A DNA stretch of 64,000 bases from Allolobophora icterica (taxonomy: Eukaryota > Annelida > Clitellata > Crassiclitellata > Lumbricidae): the NCBI GenBank assembly GCA_963556255.1, contig OY744609.1, positions 24,861,634 to 24,925,633 of the forward strand, read 5' to 3'. Shown here one piece after another: positions 24,061-35,656 of the stretch. The notes beneath the pieces were generated by a model. That model did not search any database. It saw only the letters and a list, made by a program, of their open reading frames with translations, and was not told where the DNA came from. Every line of letters begins with the position of its first letter. Within the stretch, counting starts at the first letter, position 1. A program made the position numbers and the translations under genes.

Positions 24061-24892
24061 AGTTTTCGGTTTGACAGGCTCCTTGTAGTGAGTGCAAGGC
24101 GCACGAGTCTGAGTTAATTGGCGGCGCAAAAGATGTAAACAGAGGTTGACACGTCGTTGTATATAAACTCCTCTTAAATAAAGACGAGGATGACGACGAT
24201 GACGATGCCTTCTGCTATATACTGTGGCGGTCAGTCCCCGATGTCCATTTGGTCAGCGGCAGCGCTGGTCAGTCTCTGCTGCCTCCCTCAGCTGCAGCTG
24301 ATGCCAGCCAACGACGTGTCACATGGGATGACCATTTCCCTCCTTCTGATTAGACGCGCATACAGTAATTACCGCCACATTAGAATTAAGATATAAACAC
24401 ACCGCGACTGCACCCGGACATTTAATGGATTGGAGGATGATCACGACCACCAGTGCTTCTTTCCATGCATGGTCACCAATCAACCACTGCCCCACTCTTA
24501 TATATACCCCGTCCTGTAATTAGAGCACTCGACAACACATTACACGGTGATTGGCTGTAAGTTGGTAATTAGTTCAGCATTTTCACAAAGGCTACAAACC
24601 ACGGGTCCGTCTGTATATAATAGGACCGTCCCAACTCGGCAAAATATGCTGGATCCATCACGCCTATATATAGTCAGTGCTCATGCGGCCACCTTATACA
24701 TAGGATGGCATGGCTTCTTTTTTAAGACCTAATGCAGTCAACAAAATTCCGATTGACAGGCAGAGCCAGAGACCATTTGATTTGAGTCGGTCCTCATGAT
24801 CAAAAAAGTAATTACAAATTTTGTCGACTTGAAGGAATAGATTTATTTTCGGTCTAACAGTCTGAATTACTAAAAATATGACCGTCATCAGA
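24061..24892. other. Intergenic, nothing recognised
   Basis: No coding frame with recognisable content, no TIRs and no RNA gene. It contains several short TATATA-like stretches, a GACGATGACGATGAC tract (about 24183-24208) and unique-looking sequence. Confidence 0.4.
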
Positions 24893-25621
24893 TATATAAT
24901 TGAAGGGCTTGCCTCAATAACCAGGTATGTCGACATACCTGGTTTATGTGAAAAAGTATGCCAGCGTGCTTGGAATATTGTATTCTATATAGCCTGCAAA
25001 TTTGGTGCAAATCTGATTATTTTTGAATTGGCTTTTGGATAAAACAGTATGTCGACATATGTATTTTAGCAGCCGGTAGCATTACTCCAATGCAATAACC
25101 CGGTATGATAACAAAAATTGCCGTTTTTTCTTGTAATCTTTGTATTAAAACCGGTGCAATAATCAGGTTATTTGACATACCCGGTTATTGTCTCCTACTT
25201 ACTCTACAATTCACTGATTTTGCGTTATTTTTTTCTTACTGTAATGTAGCTATGATGACTTACCTTCTTATTGCACGATTAATTTGTACTGTGTGCTATA
25301 TAGTCGCCATTTGGTGCAAGAATAAGGTATGTCGACTAACAGCAGACGATTTTTGCTTCATACTGGGCTATTGAGTGTCAATAACCAGGTATGAAGCAAA
25401 ATGTCGTGAAAAAAACATTAAAGTTGTCTTTTGAATTGCATTATGTAACAATTTCGTGAAAGACAATAATAACTTACATGGTGCTTCAAACAGCTTGTCG
25501 ATATCTCGTAAAATGGCTTAGATACAACAGTTTGAAGTGTCAAATCTTTGAAGCCATTTTCCCAAAACTAAAAAAATCCGACATACCTGGTTATTGCTGC
25601 AAGCCCTTCAATTATATATAT
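24893..25621. mobile_element. TIR element with repeated palindromic CCAGGTATGTCGAC motif
   Basis: About 730 bases with inverted ends of about 40 bases reading TATATAATTGAAGGGCTTGC followed by CAATAACCAGGTATGTCG (24893-24932; the inverted copy is at 25578-25620). Inside, versions of CAATAACC(A/C)GGTATG recur near 25092, 25155-25190 (an inverted pair), 25322-25340 and 25378. Near 24921-24942 the half-site CCAGGTATGTC meets its own complement to form a perfect 22-base palindrome. No coding capacity. The flanks are TA-rich, so the target duplication cannot be read. Confidence 0.7.
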
Positions 25622-25645
25622 ATTATCTATGGTGGAATATTTTTG

Positions 25646-25651
<6 letters not shown>

Positions 25652-25714
<63 letters not shown>
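25652..25714. repeat. (TA)n microsatellite
   Basis: About 60 bases of pure TA, adjacent to the right end of the palindromic TIR element. Confidence 0.98.
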
Positions 25715-25718
<4 letters not shown>

Positions 25719-25779
25719 CATTGACCCTCGATTAATTGATGTTTCTCAAAAGTCTATGCATGCCCTCCCTCCATAGCCA

Positions 25780-25925
25780 TCAACCTACATCAATTCCCCC
25801 ATCCAAACCATCCTCCACCATCCATCCATCCAGCCATCTATATCCTTCCACCAATCAATCCATTCATCCATTCATTCATCCATCAATCCATCCATCCATC
25901 CGCCAACCAATCCTTCCATCTTTCT
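25780..25925. repeat. (CCAT)n-like degenerate microsatellite
   Basis: CCAT/CATC tetranucleotides and variants repeated over about 145 bases. Confidence 0.85.
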
Positions 25926-26176
25926 TTCCTCGTTACCATTCCAGTGCACCAATTCCCTCCTCTCCTCTCCCCATGCATTCCGCCTCTCCTTTACATGCGC
26001 TGCCCAAACGATAAATCACGGCAGCGGTTGCTCTGCGATAAACGAACATTATGGACAATTAGTAGACCCACTCTCCTCCACCGCCGCCACCTCTCCTCCT
26101 CCTCTTGTACTCCTCCACCTTTTCCTCTCCTCTTGGCGCTCCTCGTCCTCTTTACAACAGCATATACACTCCAACC

Positions 26177-26373
26177 CAGTGTTTTAGTTGTCGGGGGGGT
26201 TGGGGGGGTTCAACCCCCCTAGTTCTCTTTCTAACCCCCTCAGCTAAGTAACTGAAAATACGTTGGGGGGTTACTTTACTACAAAAAACTGGTGTTTGGT
26301 CTATGTGACTATGTGATTTGGTAATCTGCAAATTTTTGACCCCCCCAGTTGTTTTTGGACAACTAAAACACTG
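26177..26373. mobile_element. hAT-type MITE, CAGTGTTTTAGTTG family
   Basis: 197 bases with inverted ends CAGTGTTTTAGTTGTC and GACAACTAAAACACTG. G-rich and C-rich blocks lie just inside. Perfect 8-base direct repeats CTCCAACC flank it (26169-26176, 26374-26381). A related GGGGGGTTGAACCCCC fragment appears near 44160-44195. Confidence 0.9.
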
Positions 26374-26381
26374 CTCCAACC

Positions 26382-29289
26382 CTTTCTCTTTCTGTCTCTT
26401 CCTTCCCTCTTCCTTACACCTTTTCTCTCCCTCTCTCAGTCTCAGTTCCTCTGCTGCTTTCCCGCTCTCTCCTATAGTCCCATTTTGCATGTTCTTGTGA
26501 TTTCATTCTCTTTTAAACCATTCTTATCCATACATTTACTGCCATACGATGCCGAGGCTATATGGCTGCTGTTGATACAGATGCCAGAGAGAATCCTGCT
26601 CCACTCCGTCCATCCGTTCGTTCGTTTCTCCGCCCGTCCGCGGTTAGTCCACTTCAAGACGGACGTTCTTTAGCCTCTCCAGAAGACTGCAGCCATTAAG
26701 AGACAAGACTTGTTTTACAACACAACAGTCGAACATCTTCCACTCTTCTGCTCCTTCATCCTTAATTCCCCTCCTCCTCCGTCTATGCTCCTCTGTTTTA
26801 CCCCTCTAATGCTCTATCTTCTTCCTTTCTCTGTCAGTGTTCTTCCTTCTGTCTCCTGTCAGAGAATATCCCTACCCATTTCCTTCACTGAGACCACTCC
26901 CTCTCTTTTGAGTCTTCTCCTTCGCTTCTTCCTCTCTTGTCTGACTTCTCCTCCCCGTACACTTGATCTTACACTGAACTGATGCAAATGGAACGTGGCA
27001 TTATCTTCCAAAATACCGATATATTTTAAGGATTCTCTCACCTTAAGACAAACAACTAGGCCATAGGCCTATACTGCACCATTATCTGCTAATCTTGTGT
27101 ACGTCCGCCTCATGTCTCTGTCCCTCGTGCGATTTTCTAAGAGGGTTAACTATATTGTGGCATCTGTTTAGTGCACAATGGTCCATGGTGAACAATGCAC
27201 ATGCATATCTTACCTATATAAACACAAGAGGGTTATTCTTGAACTTCCACCCTCCGCACCTCCACCTATATAGTTACTCCTGCAAGAATTAATCCGAGTG
27301 CTATAGCTAGCACTGCTACAGGAAGAACCCTCTTTTCGACTCTGGAGATTCAACAGAAGTATGAACTTTGCTGCAGCATGGAATACAGATGATCTTCATT
27401 TGTCGCGATCATCAGCGTAATTTCAGAGTGGACGAGGGGCAACCATGGTAACCCTCGCTTTCTTGATTGAGGTACCGTGCGTCCGCGTTTCTCTAACCCG
27501 TGAACAAAACAATGGGGTACCGTATACCTCCACTTTTTATGCCGTGAATAACAATTCCTGTCACTATCCAATCGTCCAGATCTACTAACTTTTGTATACA
27601 CTTCTCCAAGTATACTATTTTGTCTATATATACATGTGGGTGTGTAGGTATTAGGCATGCAGCCGGCCAGTCAGTCAGCCAGCCAGACAGACAGACAGAC
27701 AAACAAACAGACCGACAGACAGGTACAATAAGACAGATAAATCAGTGCACGGGGCTATAAGTATGCAAGTATACTTCAATGCGCAGGTGGAGACCGGATG
27801 CAGTCAGACGAACAGAATCACAGGCGGGACACAGCGCATGTCGCAGGATATGACAGAACCTTGAAATAAAATTGAAGTCACCGCGATGACTGTCGTCAAA
27901 GTCATCTCAGGATGTAGTAGGCGAATGCGCAGGCTTTCTTCCAAAGCTGCACATATAAAAGCCTATAGTATGCATATTACACGAGCCATCGATTTGATTC
28001 CTCTCCCAACATCGCCAGTCTCAGCATCAGGAAGGGTTAACATGCATATCCATTATCCAGGCATCATAAAATCAGCCTCCCGGAATTATTCGTTCTGCCA
28101 CGAATGACAACAGGGCCTATAGCTAATAATATATATGCCCCTATATCAGATTTCTTGTATGCAATCGTCATCCAAACCCATACCATACGGTCATACACTA
28201 TAGTCGTATTTGATATTTAGCCAATTGCAATACTCTTTAAGTCGCTTTCGGATTGGCGATTCGGATATAATTGGACAGAACTGCTGTGAAACAAAACAAC
28301 AACATAATTATGTCAAAACTCGATGAACACAACGCTGTAGAGGTTAGCTCATCAACTGTCACTTTGTCTTGAAGCGTAAGTGTTTGAATATAATTATATC
28401 CTTGAAAGTCAGTTATTCAGCATTCAACTCCAGGTGGAAAATTTCTCTATGTTGGCTTAACCTTCCATCCCGTTGGGGCAGGTAAATATAGAAGCATTTA
28501 ATCGCTGGTTAAATAACTTCCTCATTGTCACGACAACTCCATGGGTATAAATAAATAATTACTAAATTTGAGCGTCTATGAGAGGCTTCAAAAGGCGCTA
28601 TATAAATTATGTAGGCCCTATTATAATATGAATTAAAAGATGTCTTGCTTTATCATCGCATTCCGAATGAGTAGCCTATGTACAGTACGCTTGATATCGT
28701 CTGTGAATCGAGACAAAGCTCGATTCAAAACTTCGTAGAGTCTCCGAGCTGCGAATGTTGAACAGGAAGGGAAGACGACTAAGAATCATTCAATCATTGA
28801 CTGTACCTCTTGAGTTGTCCGTCACTGCTTCTTTCAGCGATGAAAGAAGTCATTGCAGGGCTTAAGTGTCTTCAATCCTTGCTAGCTACTTTCAGACTCT
28901 GAAAAACAAGCGCTTGCTTAAGCACCGTCATTCAGCGCTCCTGCATGGTTGCCAGGTCCAAAGTTATCGCTTACTCGTCGCTGCTTTTCTTGCAAATATC
29001 TGTCAACGGTTTTCCTATATCTATAGTCGTTCGCGCTGTACTTAACGCGCAGACAAGGGCCAGCGCTGAGTTACCGTTCATTTCGGTAGGTGACACTAGC
29101 AGCCAGTCAGTGCATGTAGTTTAAAGAAACTTGGCGACACAGAAGTTAGTATAGTCTTCATTTGCCTCTGACAATCGTAATCTCCAAAATTCTAAAGCGC
29201 CACTCGAAGACCAAGCGCACGGCACCAGCCTATTCACGAGCGCAACGCATTAGGACTACATTCACAGAACGATTACATGCATGTTCAAA
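26382..29289. other. Intergenic region, no gene recognised
   Basis: Only short frames with no recognisable content. It contains CT-rich patches (26385-26480, 26750-26960), a GACA/CAGC simple repeat (27662-27725), and a segment at about 28205-28260 (AAGTCGCTTTCGGATTGGCGA) that is found inverted inside the composite hAT element at about 40040-40095. A SINE-like tail with GGCGCTATATAAAT lies at about 28590-28610. Confidence 0.4.
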
Positions 29290-29612
29290 CAGGCGTAGCT
29301 AGGATATCTTGCGCCCGAGGACGAACTATATGAAACTGGCTCCCCCTCCCTGGTTTCTTTATTTCACATTTTCCAAATAGGCCTACATCGAATTGCAATT
29401 TAAATTTCAATAAAATAAAATATTAAAAATACAGACTAATAGTTTTGTATACTTAAGTTCTGTAGATCTATATACGATTGGGATAAATAAGTTAAAATTG
29501 CATAAAATAAGGAGCAAAATTATTAATTTTAACCCTTATTTTGGCACCCCTTCGTTTAATTGGTTCTCGTGGACGCGTGTAGGCCTACCCTCTGCCCCTA
29601 CCTACGCCTCTG
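29290..29612. mobile_element. hAT-type MITE, CAGGCGTAG family
   Basis: 323 bases with ends CAGGCGTAGCTAGG and CCTACCTACGCCTCTG, flanked by perfect 8-base duplications TGTTCAAA (29282-29289, 29613-29620). The interior is AT-rich and non-coding. Confidence 0.9.
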
Positions 29613-29849
29613 TGTTCAAATTAGGTTATAATATGACAAAACACAATCGAAGGGCAATGTATAGGACTATATTACCTAATATAAGTTTAAAATAAAGATA
29701 TATGATACATGATAGCCTATAAGAATAGATGTCATATCTGTGGCGTCCACAGATCAGCACATCTTGTTCGAAACACTCTCAATCTGGTTTAGTTTTACTT
29801 ACACTTTTCTCCTCTGGATACAATCCTGTCTCTCCCTTTTCTCTTTCCG

Positions 29850-30360
29850 TTTAAAGAACGAAAGCGTCATAACAAACGATTATGTTTCTCACCTGTGGAC
29901 TGTGGTGTTCCTCAAGGCTCTGTTCTTTGGCCGATTTTGTTCATTCTTTACACTAAGCCCAGGGCTGTAGTGGTAAAATTAGAGGTAAGTAGGCCTACAC
30001 ACTATCGATTAGTTTTCCGAAACAAATTTGAGGTGAGTATACGCTAGGCCTAATGGTTAGTTTAACGAAACATACTATAGAGGTGTGTACAAATACTTTG
30101 TGAGGTGAGTATACGGTCCCTAGAGGTGAGTACACGCTGTAGGCCTATACCCCCGTATACCCTCGACTACAGCCCTAACTAAGCCTACTCCACTCAGCTC
30201 ACTCATTAAAGCGTCCTCAGATAACCATGTGTTGAGGACACTGAACTATTCATGAAACTCCTGGATGTCATCAAATCTCCTGTGATTGAACAGCTTGAAC
30301 CCTTCTAAAACTGAACTCATACTTTATAGGCCTACTAACTCTCTTACTTATCTATCGAAC
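29850..30360 (+). pseudogene. Degenerate LINE reverse transcriptase remnant
   Basis: Shifting frames on + give [18 protein letters not shown] (RT motif with PQGS, about 29894-29955). After a nested MITE come PLSSLIKASSDNHV and EDTELF, a decayed version of the (A/V)DDT region. The order fits a non-LTR RT of an I/Nimb-like family different from LINEs A-C. Multiple frameshifts show it is long dead. Confidence 0.6.
29960..30177. mobile_element. hAT-type MITE, CAGGGCTGTAGT family
   Basis: 218 bases from CAGGGCTGTAGTGG to GACTACAGCCCTA. It is flanked by perfect 8-base repeats ACTAAGCC (29952-29959, 30178-30185) and splits an older LINE RT remnant. Inside, AGAGGTGAGTA-like words repeat four times. 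A left-end fragment of the same family lies at 42083-42150. Confidence 0.87.
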
Positions 30361-30713
30361 ATTTAATATTAAATCTTGTAAGGCTAACGGAATGGAACTC
30401 GTGAATATATTTTATACATCCGTTAGCATCCTTACCCACAGATGTCGCGCAAATAAACTTTATGCCCGACATTAAATATTATGTTTTAAATCTGCAATGC
30501 AATGTTTTACTCTGCAAATACAATTATTGACGAGTTTCCTTCAAAAGTATAATAAACTGAATATATATATATCTAATGTAAAAAATATTCGACATTTTCT
30601 TCTCCGGCAACGTTTAATAAGGAGTTTCCTGTATATTGGTCCTTGTTTGGAAGGTAGTGACGTAGACAAATGTTGTGTAGATGCATATGGCCGTGCTGTA
30701 GTCACAGCTGATT

Positions 30714-33700
30714 ATGGGGGCTGTGCTGTTGTTGGTTGTTGTGTTGCCATTTGTTGCCTACGGACAGACGATCGTCGACAGTTTTCGCGGGGATATTCGG
30801 TCATGCGAGACATCGTGCGAAAGTTCGTTTCCTGGGTCCGAAGAGTCTGAGGTTAGCAGATTAAAAGGAAAAAATTTCATCCAACTCGGTTAGAAAAAGA
30901 GACCCGAACAACGTGAATTTAAATAGTCTGTATTAGTTCATAAGACGTAGCAAGTGATGAGTTATTGCTAATGATTGTTTGTTCTGTTCTGTTTAAAAAG
31001 CGCATGATGTTCAGCTTCTGCCGGCGCGGATGTCGACTTTTAAATCTGATCGATATTTTGGATGATTTCAACAACCTGAATGACACAAAGAACGCTTGCT
31101 TCAAGTGTAGGTCGATTTATTAGTTTGTTTTTGTAAGTGTGCTTCTCTCCCTCCGTCTTTCTGGTAAATGCGAAGACTGTGTGTATAAACAATATGGTTG
31201 CCACTGACTTCGCTGCAATAAAGCACTGCTACCTACCAGCCACATCCCATAATGCAATTCGCTCAGTAAGTAAATAACGTACACGAACTTATATTACAAA
31301 CAGAACTAAATGATTTTATTTAAAACAGTATAGTGCAAAACAACCACAAGTGCCAAAATACAGATTCTATTCGCCCAACACTCAATATGGTGCAAAACAA
31401 TAGCAAAGAGGAAATTAAAGTTTGTGTTACTTACTTACTTAGCAAATTAGCAAATTGCATTATGGGATTAAACTTGTAGCTAGCAGTGCTCTATTGGAGC
31501 GAAGTCAGTGGTGACCGTATTTTTTATAAACATCTGGCTCGGTCTTTGCATTTACCATTTCTTTATGCATCCGTCATTCAGTCCTTCCTCCACCAACACT
31601 AGAGTCAGTTTGATATCCATGCAGATGGTGGCAGTAATATACCACATAACAGCAGACATAGGTTTGGTCACTGACTCACTGGTGAGAGTCCTTCAAGTAA
31701 TGGAATAATAAACAACTTTCTCTCAGTGATCTTGAATGCAGCACTTGCTTTTGCTTTATTCAGTTTTTACTGGTGTATTATGATGATTAGCATCTGTAGT
31801 GCTCAGACTTGGAAGAGTGCATCAGCGGTAAGAGAGGTGATTAGGAATATCGATTATCTGTCTCTTATGATGGTGATGATCTAGCAATGATGTTGGTCAG
31901 CCAAATAATTCCATATTCATCACTCAGACTTTAACAGAATATCCGTGAGTTCAGGATTCTTGAAAAGTGAGTCTTAGGAGTTTCTTTTATTCAAGGTAAT
32001 TGTTTATATTGTTGTTGCCGTCTTCTTTGCTGTTTAGCTTGTCGCGATTCTTACTCAGATGATGCCAATGTCAAAGCATGTCTGTTTGGGTGTGAGAGCC
32101 AGCTGCCAAATGCAGAACACCGAAAGCAACAGGTAATGAACAAACAGACAAAAAGACACACAGAGAGACAGACAGACAGACAAGGAGTGGATACAGCAGA
32201 ATATATGTTTTGTCTACCAAATGTATACAGTGATCTACTCCTTAGGTCAGCAAATGACATCACATTCAAAACGAATCAAAGCTTTCTGTCTGTCAATCAG
32301 TCATTCAGTCAGTCAGCCAGCAATCCTGGCGGTCTATCTGTGGAGGTCTTTCTTCCAAGTAGATCAGCGGTTCTCAACCTGTGGGTCACGACCCCCACGG
32401 GGGTCGCCTTACGATTTGCCAGGGTCGGCTGGAACCTTCAGAAATTTGTAACAAAAAGTTGTCAGCGTATTTGTTAATACATAGCAAAATTGCAAATTGT
32501 TTTGTTGATTAATGATTTATTCTGCTATTATGCACGATGCATATGAATTATCAAATGGTGAGAAATGCATCATAATGATAGCAAACATGCAGTGAAATGG
32601 AGTAACCCAATCAATTTTCATGTTGGGGGTCGCCACAACTTTGGAAATATTATCAGGGGTCGCAACACTAAAAAGGTTGAGAACTGCTGAAGTAGATGTT
32701 ATTAAATTTGAAGGTGAATTGTTTAGATGAAGGACTATTACTACAGCCAGAATCTACAGAACCTGTCGCCAACGCTATACGTAAACAAGCTCTACAGTAA
32801 CATGATCGAAAAAGTTGGTGATAAAATGAGTCGATCATACTATACTCAGACGATCAATGGTGGACTGGTGGTCGTGGCAGCCAAGTCGTCTCTTGTTGCA
32901 GATGCCAACGAGAACCCGTTTGGAGGTAAGAAATTCCTAGAAATGTAATCAGTTGCTCATAGTGTTTGCAATTAACAACATTTTGATGATAGTGTTAGAT
33001 TTATTTTAAAGACACAGGCCAAGTGTCACTCAGGGTTTGAAAAGGTCTTTGGCTGAAGCGCAACATGATGATGGCAGGTCAAAAACAGGACACTGTGCTA
33101 ACCTTTGAACTTTGTCTTGGTACTCTGGTTCTGATAGCATAGGGGTGGGCAAACTTTTTGCACATTGGGCCACATTAAACACCAAAAAATTTGGAGGGCC
33201 GGGTAACAAATTTTAAACTTTTAATAATGACTAACATGAAAAAAGTGTACTTATTTAAAATGAAATATACTTTTGTAAATGTACTTTTGTATACAGAGTT
33301 ATTATTAAAGACGAGATCGAGGATAGTAAGTAAGAAAGCAGTGCCACGTGAGTAAAGCGAAGAAACTTCTTGAGATCTGAATTTTGTGGGTTGTTTTAAT
33401 TTTCTGAAGACTTTGGGGGCCGGACAAAAAGTGTTGGCAGGCCAGATCTGGCCCACCTCTGTGATAGCAATTACTGTTCAGCCCAAATCAGCAAGCTTCA
33501 GTGTGTGAGTTGTGGCTGCTAATGAACATTGCTGTGGCGCTTCTGTGAGATCCATCAAAGCTGCTATACTAAAGGTCTTGATACGTGCACAATTGACGAT
33601 GATAGTGATGGCAATGATGCTGAAGATGATGTTTGTTATTTGCTTTGCTTCTGCTGCAGGTGATTCCTATAATTTCATGGAAACCAGAGGTGTAGTCTTT

Positions 33701-34431
33701 GGAGCAGTTGACATGTCGGCATTGAATGCCAACAGGCAACTAGTGGATAGCAACGGGCAACAAGTGCTTGAAAATCGACTCGACTCTGAACTCGTCTGGA
33801 GAACGTGCATCATTGTCAAGGCTGGAACATCGCGCTTGCTGATCGCCTGTCTCATTATTCTGCTCATAGTGCTGGCTGGCTGGATTTGGGCCAGTTCACC
33901 TGCAGTGACCGAGAAAGACCATCAGGTAGCAGCATTTTCATCTTCCATTGAAATCCTGTTGTTGTTTCTGGATTGTAATTTGTATAGCACCTCTTTCAGA
34001 AAATTCGTCAGAAAATTCCCTCTGCACACAATAGCTATGCTACTGACCAAAATTGTGAAAAAGCAGGAAGTGGTCCAAAGTAGGTTATTTTTTAGTGGTC
34101 CTTTATGGACGACCCCTTTGGTGATTTGATATAGATTGCAGAATTGCAAAAAAGAAGGAGAAAGTGGTCCAAGGTAGGTCATTTTTAGGTGTGCTTTATG
34201 GATGATCCCTTTGGTGATTTGATGTGGTTTCTTTTTTGGCAGATGTTGGTCGAGGAAGGGAAGCCGAAGCAGCTTCCGAGCACTGCTGTTGCTGGAGGTG
34301 ACTTCCAGTATCTTATGTTGAATGATGGAGCAATGAAGGCTCCGTGTTCCATTCTGCCTCCAAACACAGTCATAGCAATCGAAGCCATCACTCCTCCGCT
34401 TCCGATTAAGATTAAGATCGAATCAGTCTGA
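30714..34431 (+). CDS. TMEM59: TMEM59-family single-pass membrane glycoprotein (six exons)
   Basis: Exons inferred at 30714-30851, 31001-31106, 32038-32132, 32727-32925, 33660-33925 and 34243-34431 (TGA). All junctions have GT/AG ends and matching phases (0, 1, 0, 1, 0), for about 330 aa; human TMEM59 is 323. Exon 1 gives a signal peptide (MGAVLLLVVVLPFVAYG) then a paired-cysteine segment (SCETSCESSFP). Exons 2-3 supply the cysteine-rich lumenal part with CRRGCRLL and CLFGCESQLPNAE, close to human CQRGCRLF and CHLGCQNQLPFAE. Exon 5 ends with a transmembrane helix (about LLIACLIILLIVLAGWIWA), and exon 6 is the cytosolic tail. The family resides in Golgi and endolysosomal membranes and affects glycoprotein processing and ATG16L1-dependent autophagy. 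The exon 1 donor (GAG|GTTAGC) is the weakest call. Confidence 0.86.
31196..31516. mobile_element. Long-TIR MITE in TMEM59 intron 2
   Basis: About 320 bases with imperfect inverted ends of about 85-90 bases. The left end begins GGTTGCCACTGACTTCGCT; the right end is its near complement, ending AGCGAAGTCAGTGGTGACC. Shared inner words are GCACTGCTA and CCCATAATGCAATT. The target duplication is not clear, so the exact ends and superfamily are open. Confidence 0.7.
32365..32689. mobile_element. SPIN-like hAT non-autonomous element in TMEM59 intron 3
   Basis: 325 bases with ends CAGCGGTTCTCAACCTGTGG and AGGTTGAGAACTGCTG, plus GGGGGTCG blocks just inside each end. Perfect 8-base duplications AAGTAGAT flank it (32357-32364, 32690-32697). 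The termini closely resemble those of the horizontally spread SPIN (SPACE INVADERS) hAT group; this match is from memory of the family. Confidence 0.88.
33140..33461. mobile_element. hAT MITE in TMEM59 intron 4, GGGTGGGCAAAC family
   Basis: 322 bases from TAGGGGTGGGCAAAC to TGGCCCACCTCTG with GGGCCGG blocks inside the ends. Perfect 8-base duplications TGATAGCA flank it (33132-33139, 33462-33469). It is a shorter relative of the two 1113-base elements at 42672 and 45001. Confidence 0.9.
34050..34223. repeat. 94-base tandem duplication in TMEM59 intron 5
   Basis: Two imperfect copies with a 94-base period. Both contain AGTGGTCCAA(A/G)GTAGGT and CCCTTTGGTGATTTGAT. The second copy runs into the exon 6 polypyrimidine tract, so the duplication has contributed sequence near the splice acceptor. 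Confidence 0.85.
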
Positions 34432-35309
34432 ATGATTGTCAACTTACAGTGTAGTGCCATGAGTTATGGTGAATAGGGTCATAATATCGATCATTATCTT
34501 TGTAATGATGATCTTAATATTACGTTTTACTGTGCCTCGTTTTCTCTCTTCTTCTGGTGAATTTGACTTATGTTTTTACTTTGCTACTTCCAACAACTGT
34601 CTCAAGTCAGCAATTCCCCAGTGACATTACTATGACTACGTATTATCCTATTCGCATTGCAGACAAAGGTGGTTGCTATGGTTAAGGCTGATCCTTGGTT
34701 ACTATTACTAACTAGCAGGTTGTTGCCATGGTTGCTCAATCGGTTTCTGTGGATTACACTGAATCAAAACGTCGTTCTTAGGCTTCGAATTCCAATCTCA
34801 AAACTATGAAATATTTCAGCCGTGGCGGGTACTGTCTTTGACGTTTTGTTTGCATAATAATAATAATTATTATTTTATTATTATTTTACTACTACTATAT
34901 TTATAATAATGAAATTTTCTGCTATTCTATTGTTATTATTATGTATTTGTTGAAAGTTTTGTTTTAGGCATTTTATTAGCTCTGTTTAGGCACTGATTGA
35001 AAACAAGATCTGTTTTGGATTCTGTTGGCTGTGGATGGAATATGTTGAGAAGCTCAGAGAAGGAATGTGCCAGAGTGGATGATGTCACTTTTATGTCACT
35101 TATTGTTATGGTTGAGTGATTGCTCTGTTTTACTACTTCAGTTCAATTTCATCTTTGCTCTTAATTTTTATTCAGTTAATCCCCGTGATCATTCACTCGA
35201 TCATTGAGATAGTGCAAAATCCTAGATAAAGTTTTCTGATTCCATCTTGGGAGAGGCAGCCGATTGAATTGTTCTGGTGCAATAACAAGAGATTATCCGT
35301 GCACAGATG
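34432..35309. other. 3' flank of TMEM59
   Basis: No coding frame. AT-rich with TTATTATTATT stretches (34855-34945). It presumably includes the TMEM59 3' UTR. No clear canonical polyadenylation signal was picked. Confidence 0.4.
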
Positions 35310-35618
35310 CAGAGGCGCGTTTACGCATAGGCGCACTAGGCGCCTGCCCAGGGCCCCCAAATCTTGGAGGGTTCCCAAACGAATGAAAATATTTTTTCAA
35401 TTATAAAAAATAACATTTTTAAAGTTTTAATTATTTTAAATATGACCTGTTTTCTATTTTTCACAGTTTAACATTCACATAAAGGTATATTATTGTAATT
35501 TGTAATTGTTTTCTTCATTTGGGCTAATATATATAATTCATTTTTGTGCAGTCTACAAGTTCAGAACGGCCCCAAAAATGTTTGCACCTAGGGCCCGGTT
35601 TCTGTAAACACGCCCCTG
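35310..35618. mobile_element. hAT-type MITE, CAGAGGCGCGTTTAC family
   Basis: 309 bases with ends CAGAGGCGCGTTTACG and GTAAACACGCCCCTG and subterminal AGGGCCC blocks. The flanking 8-base repeat is CACAGATG/CACTGATG (7 of 8), suggesting an older insertion. Confidence 0.8.
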
Positions 35619-35656
35619 CACTGATGACCAATTCGTGTTGTCTTTGGTCAACTGTT

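Noticed and set aside
23555..24129. Long Ser- or Arg-rich frames on both strands
   Set aside because: Products of the polypurine/polypyrimidine tract; no stop-free signal beyond composition.
30497..30850. 117-codon frame ending in the TMEM59 first exon region
   Set aside because: Wrong frame; the signal-peptide frame starting at 30714 matches the TMEM59 family and splices in phase.
33512..34129. 205-codon frame as a stand-alone gene
   Set aside because: Only 33660-33925 of it is coding (TMEM59 exon 5); the rest is intron read-through.
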